A DNA stretch of 64,000 nt from Bacteroidaceae bacterium (GTDB lineage Bacteria; Bacteroidota; Bacteroidia; Bacteroidales; Bacteroidaceae). The notes beneath the pieces were generated by a model. It worked only from the letters and a program-made list of their open reading frames with translations, was not told where the DNA came from and ran no database searches. Position 1 is the first letter of the stretch. The number at the start of each line of letters is the position of its first letter. The stretch lies in assembly GCA_017507385.1 (NCBI GenBank), contig JAFWAX010000075.1, forward strand, positions 1 to 64,000, written 5' to 3'. Below, piece after piece: positions 16,143 through 26,957 of the stretch. Made by a program: the position numbers and the translations under genes.

Positions 16143-18080
16143 TTAGGAATTCAACTCTTCCACATACTGAATGAGTTTCCTGTAGAAAGCATGATGCCGC
16201 AAGGTTTCCTTATCGCCAAAGATGATGAGTTTCATGCGGGCACGGGTCATGGCTACATTCATTCGGCGCAGGTCGGACAGGAAGCCAATCTCTCCTTTGT
16301 CGTTGCTTCTGACAAGACTTATCATGATGATGTCACGCTCCTGTCCCTGAAAGCCATCGACGGTGTTGACGCTGATAGCATGGCGGAAAGGCCTAAATTC
16401 CTCACGTTTCCGAACTTGCTGACGCAAGTATTGCATCTGCACCTTATAAGGAGAGATGATGCCCACATCAAGCCGTTCGGCAAGAAAACGTTCTTTCCCG
16501 ATTTTTGCAATATAGTCTTTGAGAGTCTGGAGCACAAGTTCGGCTTCCGCTTTATTGATACGTCCATGATTCTCGCCAATGAATTCTTCTTTGAACAGTG
16601 TATCGGCATCATCCAGAGCGACATTCCCTTGCATCGTTCCTGACTTGGGAAGAGATGTCTGTTCATTTCCGTCAATCCAAATGATGGGATGCTCATAGTC
16701 GAGCACAGAGCGGTTTTTCACGCTGGCGTCAGATTCCACTTTGCCTCCATAGAACCAATCTGAGGAAAACTTGACGATGGCTTCGTTCATTCTGTATTGA
16801 ACCCCCAGCAGAGTAACTGCTTGCTGTTGGTTCTCGACGATGCGCTGCATAAGCGTCTTGCCCAATCCCTGCTTCATGGCTTCGTAGCATTTTACCGTAG
16901 GAGGCAGCTGCTGGTGGTCGCCAGCCAGAATGACTCTTGATGCTCGCCGAATGGCTATCCAGCAAGCAGGTTCGAGGGCCTGTGCAGCTTCGTCAATGAA
17001 TAGTGTGGAGAATTTCTGACGAACAAGCAGTTTGTTTGCAGCTCCGACAAGCGTACAGGCCACAACCCTGGCTTCGTCGAACAGCTGGGCGGTGATGTTC
17101 ATCTCTATCTCGCTTGCCCTGTCGCGCAATCGCGCTATTTTCTGATATGTAGAGTCGTCTCGCTTGCGATTCTCGCGAATTTGCCGGATAGCTTTGCGAA
17201 TGGACCATAGCTCAGGATAGTCGGGATGGTTCTCGAACCTACGCTCATAAGTATAGGACAGCATTTTGTCATTTACGCGCGTGGGATTGCCAATACGCAA
17301 AACGGGGATTCCATGGTCAACAAGCTTTTCGCTAATCCAATCGACAGCCATATTGCTTTGGGCACATACCAAAACTTGCGTTTCACGACGAAGCGTTTCG
17401 TAGATGGCTTCAACAAGCGTGGTCGTTTTCCCCGTTCCTGGGGGGCCATGGAGAACTTCAACATCTTTTGCCCAAAGCACTTCGTTGACAGCTGCTTCTT
17501 GGGTGGAATTAAGCCATGGAAACTGCATGGTGTTGAATGTATGTTTCTGCAGTTTCTGCTGTCCAGAAAAAATGGCTCGCAAGTCTGCTAAACGGTTGTT
17601 CTTGGCATTGATAGCATCATCAAGGGCGTGAAACATGGATTTGTAAGATGTTTCATCAAAATAGAGCTGCACGCCAAGGTTTTCCATATTCTGGAGTTCC
17701 AGTAATGCCTGCGAAGAGGGGAGGGTCACCACCATGCGAATGCCATCTACATAAGAAACGGAAGATGAGAAGGATTGATAGCGGTGACGGCTGGATGCCT
17801 GGTCTTTTTCAATGGAGAAGAATTGTACAGGTTTTCCGTATTCAAACAGATGTTCGATATCTTCGCTTCTGCTGCCATTGTTGATGATTTCGACAACAAA
17901 CTGATTGAGTGAATTGTAATAGCTTTTGCCTGTCTGGACGGGATACCAGCAGATGCCTCTGTGTATTTTACGCTGGAGGCTCATCTTTTCTGTCTGAATA
18001 CGAAACTCTTCTTTTTCAGCTTCGTATTCCATCAGGAGAAGCTGGCGCAAACGCTGCAAGTATAGTGTGTTATTCTGCAT
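16143..18080 (-). CDS. UPF1/IGHMBP2-like superfamily 1 helicase
   Basis: About 645 residues from the ATG at 18080, one base after the stop of the upstream TPR gene. Motifs: Walker [16 protein letters not shown], motif [11 protein letters not shown], motif [13 protein letters not shown], motif [16 protein letters not shown] and motif [18 protein letters not shown]. This set defines SF1B helicases of the UPF1/IGHMBP2/DNA2 group, which unwind DNA or RNA 5' to 3'. Length and plain architecture match bacterial members annotated as AAA-domain DNA-binding proteins. The coupling to a TPR protein and a solute-binding lipoprotein gives no clear pathway. Confidence 0.9.
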   Translation of the reverse strand: MQNNTLYLQRLRQLLLMEYEAEKEEFRIQTEKMSLQRKIHRGICWYPVQTGKSYYNSLNQFVVEIINNGSRSEDIEHLFEYGKPVQFFSIEKDQASSRHRYQSFSSSVSYVDGIRMVVTLPSSQALLELQNMENLGVQLYFDETSYKSMFHALDDAINAKNNRLADLRAIFSGQQKLQKHTFNTMQFPWLNSTQEAAVNEVLWAKDVEVLHGPPGTGKTTTLVEAIYETLRRETQVLVCAQSNMAVDWISEKLVDHGIPVLRIGNPTRVNDKMLSYTYERRFENHPDYPELWSIRKAIRQIRENRKRDDSTYQKIARLRDRASEIEMNITAQLFDEARVVACTLVGAANKLLVRQKFSTLFIDEAAQALEPACWIAIRRASRVILAGDHQQLPPTVKCYEAMKQGLGKTLMQRIVENQQQAVTLLGVQYRMNEAIVKFSSDWFYGGKVESDASVKNRSVLDYEHPIIWIDGNEQTSLPKSGTMQGNVALDDADTLFKEEFIGENHGRINKAEAELVLQTLKDYIAKIGKERFLAERLDVGIISPYKVQMQYLRQQVRKREEFRPFRHAISVNTVDGFQGQERDIIMISLVRSNDKGEIGFLSDLRRMNVAMTRARMKLIIFGDKETLRHHAFYRKLIQYVEELNS

Positions 18081-18081
18081 G

Positions 18082-20283
18082 TCAATCGTTATTGAGTTGC
18101 AGAGCATCGAGGAAAAGTATCCTATTGCTATTCTCTATTCTGTTCAGTCGGTGAAGTATTGCTAATTTCTCTCCTAAATCAGTAATGATGCTGCTTGTTG
18201 CTATGGAACGAAGTTTCTGATAGGCATCCATCATTTTGCCATCTAAGATAAGGACAATAGAAAATAACACGTTGGCCATTTCATCATTACAATCTATAGC
18301 CAATAGTTTAAGGATGTGTGTCATCGCTTCGTTTTGCTTTGTATTTACAATAAGGCACCATGCCAACTGTCTTAAAATGGAGACAGAATTTTCGTCAAGG
18401 TAAGTCGCCTTGTAAAGTAGGGGAAGTGCTTCTTCAAATCGCAGGCAATGCATAAGTGCAACCGAGGCAGAAAGAAGGTATTTGCTGCTATCAGGACTTA
18501 TATCAAGCAAGTCTTTATAGTATGTGGCAGCTTCTTCCATCTTTTGTTCTGAAAAACAAAGTGACGCCAAATGGATGAGCGTCCATTTGGAATGTGGTTT
18601 GATACTGTCTGCAACGGTATAGGCATTGATGGCCTCCGTTTTCTCTCCAAGTTTCTGATGACAAAACCCTTTCTTTTGCCATATATCAGCCAAATGGGAA
18701 TCGAACTCGTTTTCTGCTAACACATTGAATATTTGGAGTGATGCCTTATAGAATTCTTTTCGCATCAAGAAATCGGCATATTGTGCCAAATCTTCTTTCT
18801 GAGCACAAAGCAGATGTTTCAACCATGGATTGCTGAGAGGTGTCAACGGATTTTTTTTCAAGATGTCAAAAGGATTCTTGAATTGCTGCTTGTATGGATA
18901 AGAATAGAAGAATCTGTAGAGGTCGAAGATGTAATGACGACGAATATCTTTCTTGCTTGTATTCAATTCTGCATTTTCTGTTAAATCATTGATATCCATC
19001 TCGTTTGGAATTTGGTTGCTTATCTGGTCTTCAATAGCTGTTTTTCCCATTTGTCCAAGATTTGAAAAAGTAAAACAAAGAGAATATTTATCGCTATTGC
19101 AGAAGGGGCTTCCATTCAGAATCAGTTTGATAAACTTTCCAGCACTGCCTTCGAGCATCTTTTTCAGTTCAGGAATATGGATACTATCAAACGAAAAAGG
19201 GTAGAACCAATGTGGTATCTGGCTAAAAAAAGAATAGCCTTTGAGCGTAGCAAAAGAAGCATAATATACATCTGCACCTTCTAACTGCAAATCAGCCATT
19301 TCGTGCATTTTCTTATCCATTTTCTCATTGTCCATCCATTCTGGATTTTCCCCATTCTTCATCCATTCATTGACATTAAAATCCTGTCCAGAAGTTTTTT
19401 TCGGCATTACGCCTCTCATCAAGACAGGCATGATATCATTACGAATCTTAGAACTAACGCTGTCGGTTGTGCAACTCATCTGCAACTGCATCATGGCAGC
19501 ATAGACATCATGCAAAAAAAGTGAATCATCACGATAGATACTAAGTCTATTTTCAATCTCCGTACAAGTCTTTATTTCGTTAAAATGGATATAAAAAGCC
19601 AACAAGAAACCGATAAGTGCACGTTGCGATACGTGATTGTCGTCAACAAGGTAAGAATCCAACAAAAACAAAAGCTTTGCTATATCAACGAATTCAAGCA
19701 GAGACAACGTTACAGCGCTAATAAAGACGGCTTTATCATTGCTACTGATGTGTTCAGAGAAAATGAATTGATTAGCCTGATTCACGTCTGCATTTTGCCA
19801 CAATTCACTTGTCCATGTCCAATTAAAGAGGTTTAGAGTTGCAGATTCGTGCAAGCTTTCCAGTCTTTCCAGATGATACTGACGGACACTCTCGCGGATG
19901 AGTTCATCGCCTTTCACCTGCTTCAGTTCCAACGCAAGCTTCTCCATGTCGCTGACAATGCTTTCGAAAGAAGGAACATTGTCCAAATTCTTTCTTGCTT
20001 GGGTATATTTGTCAGAAGGGTACTTTGCCATTCGCTCGAATCGTTCCAATCTGCCCACAATGATTTCCAGTTGATGACAAATGTCTTGACGAATCTTTTC
20101 GCTTTGTGAATCGTGAAACCCTTGCAACATGAACTGCATCATCTGCTGATAAGTAATCCACAGATTCTCAACCTTTTCTGTAAGAGACCATATTCCCAAA
20201 GAAGACACTTTACGTCTCAATTCGGGAAAGGTTTCTGCTAAATTATATTCTTTCAGCTTTGATGTAATGCAACTGTAATCCAT
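18082..20283 (-). CDS. Large TPR-repeat protein
   Basis: 733 residues, no signal peptide or membrane helix. The N-terminal two-thirds is helical and without a recognised domain. The C-terminal part (about 530-730) has tetratricopeptide repeats, for example GFCHQKLGEKTEAINAYTVA and YLLSASVALMHCLRFEEALP, which usually form a protein-binding superhelix. It starts 7 bases after the lipoprotein gene stop and its own stop is one base from the helicase start, so it is the middle gene of a tight three-gene operon. Biological role unknown; a partner of the helicase is the simplest guess. Confidence 0.8.
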   Translation of the reverse strand: MDYSCITSKLKEYNLAETFPELRRKVSSLGIWSLTEKVENLWITYQQMMQFMLQGFHDSQSEKIRQDICHQLEIIVGRLERFERMAKYPSDKYTQARKNLDNVPSFESIVSDMEKLALELKQVKGDELIRESVRQYHLERLESLHESATLNLFNWTWTSELWQNADVNQANQFIFSEHISSNDKAVFISAVTLSLLEFVDIAKLLFLLDSYLVDDNHVSQRALIGFLLAFYIHFNEIKTCTEIENRLSIYRDDSLFLHDVYAAMMQLQMSCTTDSVSSKIRNDIMPVLMRGVMPKKTSGQDFNVNEWMKNGENPEWMDNEKMDKKMHEMADLQLEGADVYYASFATLKGYSFFSQIPHWFYPFSFDSIHIPELKKMLEGSAGKFIKLILNGSPFCNSDKYSLCFTFSNLGQMGKTAIEDQISNQIPNEMDINDLTENAELNTSKKDIRRHYIFDLYRFFYSYPYKQQFKNPFDILKKNPLTPLSNPWLKHLLCAQKEDLAQYADFLMRKEFYKASLQIFNVLAENEFDSHLADIWQKKGFCHQKLGEKTEAINAYTVADSIKPHSKWTLIHLASLCFSEQKMEEAATYYKDLLDISPDSSKYLLSASVALMHCLRFEEALPLLYKATYLDENSVSILRQLAWCLIVNTKQNEAMTHILKLLAIDCNDEMANVLFSIVLILDGKMMDAYQKLRSIATSSIITDLGEKLAILHRLNRIENSNRILFLDALQLNND

Positions 20284-20290
20284 GTCGTGT

Positions 20291-21190
20291 CTATTTGATA
20301 AGCCCTCGTCCTTTTGCCCAACTCTTGATATCCTGTATGATTGAATCCTTTGGTTGAATGCTTGGATTTAGAGGTGTGTATTGAAACATCGTTTCGGGAA
20401 TGCAAAGCCGGTGAGATCGAGGAATGTAGTCCAATCTGTTTGACGTACTATCTGCATTCAAAGCTTTTACTGCCGCATCATAAACGTCTTTGATTTTACA
20501 AATGTCCATATTTCTATCTTTATAGACAGAATCATTAAAAAGCACGCACATTAGTTCTTCTGCGCCCAAATTCATCGTGCTTTCTAATCTATTGCCACCT
20601 TTTGCAATGGCTTCGCTTGCGTATGGTTCTGGCAGTATAGCACCATCGTACTGATTCTGATTAACCATCTGCGTACGAAGTTTTATATTGTTGATTTGTG
20701 GTTTGTTGAGGTCAATACTTTTTAGTTTTGCAGATGCTAATATCTTATCCGCAAAGTAATCTATCGATGAGTGACGAGTAATGCCTATAATCTTTTCTTT
20801 TAGGTTTTCTGAATTTTGCAATTGAGCCTCAGAAGATGCGACAAGCCATAAGCGTAATTCACCAGTCATAACAACCGACATGGAATCTGTATTCTCGTTC
20901 CAAATACACGCTTTTACTAAATCTGTAACAATTCCATCAATGGTTCCATTCATGAATGCAGTATCAGCATCCATTGCAGCATCGAAAGTGACAAGGCTTA
21001 TTTTCAGACCATAAGAATCGAACAACCCAACAGAGTCGGCATAATAAAAAGGAAGGCAATCCACTGTAGGCAAAACTCCCAACATCAAAGTCGTCGAGTC
21101 TTTGCTGTCAGCTGTACTTTGAGCCTGGCCACATGATCCTAATGCTGCAGTAATGAGCAGAGAATAAATAAGAAAGAACAGTTTTCTCAT
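20291..21190 (-). CDS. Substrate-binding lipoprotein (NMT1/SsuA-like)
   Basis: 299 residues from the ATG at 21190, starting with a lipoprotein signal (MRKLFFLIYSLLITAALGSC, lipid-anchored Cys20). The body resembles periplasmic binding proteins of the NMT1/THI5/SsuA group: LMLGVLPTVDCLPFYYADSVGLF, FMNGTIDGIVTDLV and YDGAILPEPYASEA. Such proteins bind thiamine precursors, sulfonates or nitrate for an ABC importer, but no permease or ATPase gene is present; the operon continues with a TPR protein and a helicase. The longer upstream reading would run through a terminator hairpin and is rejected. Ligand unknown. Confidence 0.8.
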   Translation of the reverse strand: MRKLFFLIYSLLITAALGSCGQAQSTADSKDSTTLMLGVLPTVDCLPFYYADSVGLFDSYGLKISLVTFDAAMDADTAFMNGTIDGIVTDLVKACIWNENTDSMSVVMTGELRLWLVASSEAQLQNSENLKEKIIGITRHSSIDYFADKILASAKLKSIDLNKPQINNIKLRTQMVNQNQYDGAILPEPYASEAIAKGGNRLESTMNLGAEELMCVLFNDSVYKDRNMDICKIKDVYDAAVKALNADSTSNRLDYIPRSHRLCIPETMFQYTPLNPSIQPKDSIIQDIKSWAKGRGLIK

Positions 21191-21196
21191 CTTGTT

Positions 21197-21236
21197 AAAA
21201 AGGGCAACCTGTTTCAAGCGTGAAGCAAGTTGCCCT
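21197..21236 (-). terminator. Rho-independent terminator after pgk
   Basis: Stem AGGGCAAC (21201-21208) with GTTGCCCT (21229-21236), extended by a U-G pair and more, followed on the minus strand by a T run at 21200-21197. It ends only about 6 bases before the lipoprotein ATG at 21190, so it could also act as an attenuator for that operon. Confidence 0.75.
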
Positions 21237-21291
21237 ATCATGTTTGTTATGTTTCTCTATAGAGTCCCTATAGAAGGAAGTTCGTGTTGAA

Positions 21292-22557
21292 TTAGCCCTT
21301 TACGGCTGCAACGCCAGGAAGAACCTTTCCTTCAATTGCCTCAAGAAGAGCGCCACCACCAGTAGAGATGTATGAAACTTGATTTGCAAGGCCAAACTTG
21401 TTCACACACGCAACAGAGTCACCACCACCGATGAGTGAGAATGCACCTTCTGCAGTAGCTTTTGCAATAGCTTCACCAATTGCACGAGAACCTGCTGTGA
21501 ATTCTTCACACTCGAAGCATCCTGCTGGACCATTCCAAAGAATAGTCTTTGCTCCCTCTATTGCCTTAGCGAACTTTTCGCGGCTGATTGGACCAGCGTC
21601 AAGACCGTCCCAACCGTCTTCGATAGCGTTGGATGGGAACACTTTGATTTCTGCGCCTGGCTTTACAGAGAATGATGAGAAGTCATAACCTGTGCAGCAT
21701 ACAGAATCTTCGCCAAGTACGAGTTCTACACCGTTCTTCTTTGCAAGTTCCTCAACGCCAAGAGCTACATCAAGCTTGTCGAGCTCTACGATTGATGCAC
21801 CAATCTCGCCGCCATGAGCCTTTGAGAATGTGTATGTCATACCGCCACAAAGGATGAGTTTGTCAACTTTGCCGAGGAGGTTTTCAATGATGCCAATCTT
21901 GGAAGAAACTTTTGAACCACCCATGATAGCAACAAAAGGACGCTTGATGTTAGAGAGCACGTTGTCAACAGCCTGCACTTCCTTTTCCATGAGGAGACCG
22001 AGCATTACGTCTTCCTTATCAAAATAGTCAGCGATAACAGCTGTAGAAGCGTGCTTGCGGTGTGCTGTACCAAATGCGTCCATTACCCAACAGTCAGCAT
22101 AAGAAGCAAGTTTCTTAGCAAATTCTTTCTGGCTTTCTTTCATTGCTTTCTTAGCCTCGTCAAATTCAGGAGTGCCTTTCTCTACACCTACAGGCTTGCC
22201 TTCCTCTTCTGGATAGTAACGGAGGTTTTCGAGCAAAAGAACTTCACCTGGCTTCAGGGCTGCTGCCTGAGCGTCAGCCTTCTGGCAATCATCGGCAAAC
22301 TGTACAGGTACACCAAGCGCCTCGCTCACAGCTGGAACAATCTGTTTGAGTGAAAGTTCTGGCTTTACCTTTCCCTTTGGCTTGCCCATGTGAGACATGA
22401 TGATGAGCGCGCCACCTTTCTCAAGGATGAGCTTGAGGGTAGGGAGAGCACCACGGATACGAGTGTCGTCTGTTATTTTACCATCCTGAAGAGGTACGTT
22501 GAAGTCTACACGTACGATTGCCTTTTTGCCGGCAAAGCTGTACTCATTGATAGTCAT
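21292..22557 (-). CDS. pgk: Phosphoglycerate kinase
   Basis: 421 residues, standard length. It catalyses 1,3-bisphosphoglycerate + ADP to 3-phosphoglycerate + ATP in glycolysis, in the cytosol. Diagnostic parts: [13 protein letters not shown] at the N-terminus, [44 protein letters not shown] and the nucleotide-binding C-terminal [16 protein letters not shown] plus STGGGALLE. It begins 39 bases after panB on the same strand, with a hairpin terminator after it. Confidence 0.98.
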   Translation of the reverse strand: MTINEYSFAGKKAIVRVDFNVPLQDGKITDDTRIRGALPTLKLILEKGGALIIMSHMGKPKGKVKPELSLKQIVPAVSEALGVPVQFADDCQKADAQAAALKPGEVLLLENLRYYPEEEGKPVGVEKGTPEFDEAKKAMKESQKEFAKKLASYADCWVMDAFGTAHRKHASTAVIADYFDKEDVMLGLLMEKEVQAVDNVLSNIKRPFVAIMGGSKVSSKIGIIENLLGKVDKLILCGGMTYTFSKAHGGEIGASIVELDKLDVALGVEELAKKNGVELVLGEDSVCCTGYDFSSFSVKPGAEIKVFPSNAIEDGWDGLDAGPISREKFAKAIEGAKTILWNGPAGCFECEEFTAGSRAIGEAIAKATAEGAFSLIGGGDSVACVNKFGLANQVSYISTGGGALLEAIEGKVLPGVAAVKG

Positions 22558-22596
22558 AGTCTTAATAGTTTTAATTACTTATATGATTAAAAGTTT

Positions 22597-23418
22597 TTAA
22601 TATTGTTCGTTTTCATTTGGGAATGCTCCCTGCTTCACATCTTCCACGTAGCGACCGATAGCATCAGTCATGATAGTGTTAAGGTCTGCATAACGACGGA
22701 GGAACTTGGGAGAGAATCCGCGTGTCATGCCCAGCATATCTGCAATAACGAGCACCTGGCCGTCGCATCCGCCTCCTGCTCCAATGCCAATTACAGGAAT
22801 TGAGAGTTCTTTTGCCACTCGGGTGGCGAGGGTTGCAGGGATTTTCTCCAGTACAATAGCAAAGCATCCCGCTTCTTCAAGCGCATGTGCATCGCTGATG
22901 AGCTTCTGAGCCTCTGCCTCCTCCTTGGCACGTACTGAGTATGTTCCAAACTTGTTGATGGCTTGCGGAGTCAAGCCAAGATGGCCACAAATAGGAATGC
23001 CTGCATCAAGAATTTTTTTCACGGCGGGAATAATTTCCACACCACCTTCAAGTTTTAGGGCATCGCAATGTGTCTCTTTCATGATTCGGATGGCGTTACT
23101 GACTGCCTCGGTTTCATTCACTTGATATGTTCCAAATGGCATGTCGCAAACCACAAGTGCGCGCTTAACACCACGAACCACGCTCTTCGCATGGTAAATC
23201 ATCTGGTCGAGCGTAATGGGGAGGGTTGTCCAGTTTCCCGCCATTACATTGCTGGCAGAATCGCCAACGAGGATGATGTCAATACCTGCACCGTCAGTAA
23301 TGGCTGCCGTTGTATAGTCATAAGATGTGAGCATGGCAATTTTCTTGCCTTCGGCTTTCATCTGAATCAATCTGTGAGTGGTGACCTTACGTTGGTCATC
23401 TACCAAATATCCTGCCAT
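22597..23418 (-). CDS. panB: 3-methyl-2-oxobutanoate hydroxymethyltransferase
   Basis: 273 residues. PanB adds a hydroxymethyl group from 5,10-methylene-tetrahydrofolate to alpha-ketoisovalerate, giving ketopantoate for pantothenate and CoA. Family parts seen: [26 protein letters not shown] with metal-binding Asp, [42 protein letters not shown] and [24 protein letters not shown] promoter element lies upstream. No other pantothenate gene is in the window. Confidence 0.97.
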   Translation of the reverse strand: MAGYLVDDQRKVTTHRLIQMKAEGKKIAMLTSYDYTTAAITDGAGIDIILVGDSASNVMAGNWTTLPITLDQMIYHAKSVVRGVKRALVVCDMPFGTYQVNETEAVSNAIRIMKETHCDALKLEGGVEIIPAVKKILDAGIPICGHLGLTPQAINKFGTYSVRAKEEAEAQKLISDAHALEEAGCFAIVLEKIPATLATRVAKELSIPVIGIGAGGGCDGQVLVIADMLGMTRGFSPKFLRRYADLNTIMTDAIGRYVEDVKQGAFPNENEQY

Positions 23419-23456
23419 TTTTAGTCTTTTTTGCTAATCTGTCATTCAATAGATTG

Positions 23457-23464
23457 CAAATTTA
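23457..23464 (-). promoter_or_regulatory. Putative -7 element (TAAATTTG) of panB-pgk
   Basis: Minus-strand TAAATTTG, 39 bases before the panB ATG, in the 56-base gap after the TonB receptor gene. Confidence 0.5.
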
Positions 23465-23474
23465 CACATTATTA

Positions 23475-25880
23475 TTAAAACTCAAACAATAAACGTGCAT
23501 TTATTTGCCGACCTGTAAGATAATTTGGTACTGCATATTGATGATTTGTAATGTCTGTGACCCAGTAGTAGCTGTTTACGTTTGAAATGCCCAGAATATT
23601 GAAAGCGTCGATGCCCAGCCATATATTGCGGAATGCGCGTCCTAAACCTGTATAGATATGTTTGTCCTCGTTCTTCAAAAGTCGGTAGCTCAGCCCTAAG
23701 TCCACACGGCGGTAGCTCGTCATACGGAACACTTGCTTTTCGCGGCCAGAGTGGGGAGGACCGAATGGAAGGCCGCCGGCATAATGTCCTTGCAGCGTAA
23801 CTTTCCATCGGTCAGTATTGGGAAAGTAATCGCTAAAGAAAACTGCACAATTCAAACGCTGGTCGGTAGGGCGTGGCACATAGCTGCCTCCATTGATTTT
23901 CTCTTCCGTCTTCATGACGCCCACGCTGAGCCATGATGATGTTCCCGGCACGAACTCACCATAGATTTTCATGTCAATTCCAGCAGCATAACCTTTGGAG
24001 ATGTTTCCTCCATAATAGACAACTCGAACATTGTCTATGTTATAGGGAATGAGATTGTTAAGTACCTTGTAGTAAGCTTCTGCCGTAAACTTGAATGGCC
24101 GCTGGTTGACTTTGAACTTGTATTCCATTCCCAACACAAAATGTATGCTCTGCTGCGACTTGATATCGGGGTTCAAAAATGCCGTCGTGTTGCCATTTAC
24201 TGTCACCGTGTCACGCATTTCTTTATAGAAAGGTGTCTGATAATAAATGCCTGTGGAGAAGCGATAAACAAGATTCTCGTTCTTGGTTGGCGTAAATGCC
24301 AGCGTAGCTCGTGGCGAAAAAAGCGTCTCCTTATTCCAATCCCAATGCGTTAGCCGAGCACCATAATTCAGAACCAACTCTCCTTCAGGAATCTGTTTTC
24401 TGTAAGTATCTTGAAGAAACAGCCCATAATGCTTTGATTTTTCACTATTTGAAGATACCATATTATAGATAAGGTCTAAGCGGTCAGGAGTGTGGGGGAG
24501 TGAGTAACCGGCAGAGTCACGCATTTCCCATTCACGCATCGTTTCATCTACATCTTCCATTTTCATCAGCAATCCATACTTGAGGTGATGGCTCTTGAAT
24601 CTGCTTTCTCCAGCCAAGCCCACATTCACCATGCTTGCATTCAATCGGTTTCTTGCATGCTCATGATAAGTGCCAATGCCCAAGCTTTCATCATCTCCAT
24701 CGTTGTTCAGCCAATATTCGCCATTGATGTCGAAGGTTTCACGTTCATTCGTTTTGAAGGCCGAAAGATTGAAAGTCAATTTGTTTAGCTTGTTAAAATG
24801 ATAAGTGGTAGAAAACGCGCCAAAATAGGTGTGAAACTTATCTTGTTCGCTTCCGTCAAAATATACTTTGAATTCCTTGACATCTTCAGCCGTTCCAAAC
24901 TTGGTGGTACGGTCACTTGGGGTGAAATTATAGTCATTGGTCGAAATAACTCCAATGGCATCCAAAGTCCATCGCTGATTAGGCATCCAGCTCCAATATG
25001 TCTGATAATCAAAGTTTTTAGGGTCGTATTCTCCTTTTGTGTCCAATGTTCCTAACAGATTCTTCATCGTCTTGTAGCGAATGGCATGAGTCATGGAAAA
25101 CTTCTCTGTGCCAAAGCCAACATACGCACTGGCGCCTAAGAAACTTGCACTTACGCTTCCTTCAAAACCTTTCACTTTCTTATAAGTAATGTCCAATACA
25201 CTTGACATCTTTTCGCCATAGCGTGCCTCAAATCCTCCTGCCGAAAAGCCGATGCTCTCAACCATGTCGGGATTAATAATACTGAGACCTTCCTGCTGAC
25301 CACTACGAATGAGCAAAGGGCGATAAACTTCTATACCATTGATATACACAGAGTTCTCGTCAAACGAACCGCCTCGTACATTGTATTGCGATGACAATTC
25401 ACTATGTGTAGAGACACCAGCCTGGCTCGTAATCAACTTTTCCACGCCACCTCCAGACGCGTTGCCCATGTGCTTCAGGTCGTCCATGTTCACATCCGTC
25501 ATGGTACTCGTCTGGCGGCGAATTTCTTCCACCTGCACTTCTCCCAGCTCGTAGCCAACAGGGGGCAGCATCACATTCAGCGTCACAGAATCTTGCGGAT
25601 TGTTCAGCACACGTTTTCTTGTTTCATACCCAATCATCGAAAACACGACAACCATAGAATCTGCGCTTTCACACGTAAATCTGTATTCACCCTTCAAGTC
25701 GCACGCAGTTCCGAATCCAGTACCTTCCACACGAACCTGAGCCAGTTCGATAGGTGCTTTCTGGTCGTCAATCACTTTTCCTTTGATGACAACCGTCTGA
25801 GCAGACACGCACAAGACGCAACATGCCAGCAAAAATGAAGTAATGATATATCTTGTCTTGTTGATAAAATTTCCTTTCAT
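23475..25880 (-). CDS. TonB-dependent outer membrane receptor with carboxypeptidase-like N-terminal domain
   Basis: About 801 residues from the ATG at 25880, which starts a plausible signal peptide (MKGNFINKTRYIITSFLLAC). After it comes a carboxypeptidase-regulatory-like beta-sandwich (about 25-110: VIKGKVIDDQKAPIELAQV), a plug domain (about 125-235: YNVRGGSFDENSVYINGIEV, GFSAGGFEARYGEKMSSVLD) and a long 22-strand barrel ending in the aromatic motif NARLLFEF. It would take up a siderophore, vitamin or oligosaccharide using TonB energy. There is no SusD partner, so it is not a classical Sus system; the substrate cannot be named. Earlier in-frame ATGs exist but precede no signal peptide. Confidence 0.92.
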   Translation of the reverse strand: MKGNFINKTRYIITSFLLACCVLCVSAQTVVIKGKVIDDQKAPIELAQVRVEGTGFGTACDLKGEYRFTCESADSMVVVFSMIGYETRKRVLNNPQDSVTLNVMLPPVGYELGEVQVEEIRRQTSTMTDVNMDDLKHMGNASGGGVEKLITSQAGVSTHSELSSQYNVRGGSFDENSVYINGIEVYRPLLIRSGQQEGLSIINPDMVESIGFSAGGFEARYGEKMSSVLDITYKKVKGFEGSVSASFLGASAYVGFGTEKFSMTHAIRYKTMKNLLGTLDTKGEYDPKNFDYQTYWSWMPNQRWTLDAIGVISTNDYNFTPSDRTTKFGTAEDVKEFKVYFDGSEQDKFHTYFGAFSTTYHFNKLNKLTFNLSAFKTNERETFDINGEYWLNNDGDDESLGIGTYHEHARNRLNASMVNVGLAGESRFKSHHLKYGLLMKMEDVDETMREWEMRDSAGYSLPHTPDRLDLIYNMVSSNSEKSKHYGLFLQDTYRKQIPEGELVLNYGARLTHWDWNKETLFSPRATLAFTPTKNENLVYRFSTGIYYQTPFYKEMRDTVTVNGNTTAFLNPDIKSQQSIHFVLGMEYKFKVNQRPFKFTAEAYYKVLNNLIPYNIDNVRVVYYGGNISKGYAAGIDMKIYGEFVPGTSSWLSVGVMKTEEKINGGSYVPRPTDQRLNCAVFFSDYFPNTDRWKVTLQGHYAGGLPFGPPHSGREKQVFRMTSYRRVDLGLSYRLLKNEDKHIYTGLGRAFRNIWLGIDAFNILGISNVNSYYWVTDITNHQYAVPNYLTGRQINARLLFEF

Positions 25881-26119
25881 ATATATCATATAACGAAAAA
25901 AAGCAACAGTTATTTTGTTCATAAACCAATTTGTTTTCTGTAAACTCAAAACCCATGAATAGTTCTTCGATGATTCAAGAATATTGAAAAATTTTTATTA
26001 TTTAACATAACCGCCATTATGTAAAATGACGATAGGAAACTTCGTTATTATAATATCGCTTCAACTTGATTGTAATTAACAGAATTAAATAGTTTGTTTA
26101 AGCATTCCAGACCCTGTGA

Positions 26120-26195
26120 TACCGTGCGCATAATATTTAAAGCATCGTGTTCTAAATATTTCGTAGGCGGTGTTTTAAATATTATGCGTACGGTG
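26120..26195. repeat. Repeat family A, copy 2 (76 bp, 28-20-28 hairpin)
   Basis: Arms 26120-26147 and 26168-26195, centre 26148-26167. It lies in the 534-base gap between the TonB receptor and atpK. That gap also holds a CGTAATTACG motif at 26257-26266 (family D) and the V-ATPase terminator; no gene is seen. Confidence 0.85.
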
Positions 26196-26356
26196 AACCC
26201 AATTGCAGGCGGTTTGCGAGATGCACCTTGCAACGTGATTAAGTTGAGGAGCGTGGCGTAATTACGATGAAGGATGGCAAATACCGTTGAAATTGCAGTT
26301 TTATACTTCTAATGACCGATTTGACATAAAAGATGGCTATGTGTACCAAGACGAAA

Positions 26357-26390
26357 TTGGGGCTGTGCCAACGATATGGCACAGCCCCAA
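26357..26390 (-). terminator. Terminator of the V-ATPase operon
   Basis: Perfect 13-bp stem TTGGGGCTGTGCC (26357-26369) with GGCACAGCCCCAA (26378-26390), 8-base loop, followed by TTTC on the minus strand, 24 bases after the atpK stop. Confidence 0.85.
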
Positions 26391-26414
26391 GGTGTGGAGA
26401 TGTTCGATTGCTCC

Positions 26415-26906
<492 letters not shown>

Positions 26907-26957
26907 TCACCCATGAGAAGGGCTTAACATGACATTAAAGGGGTCGGGTTAATGAAT

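Noticed and set aside
23475..25880. TonB receptor as a SusC protein of a polysaccharide locus
   Set aside because: No SusD gene beside it, and its length (about 800) is below typical SusC (about 1000).
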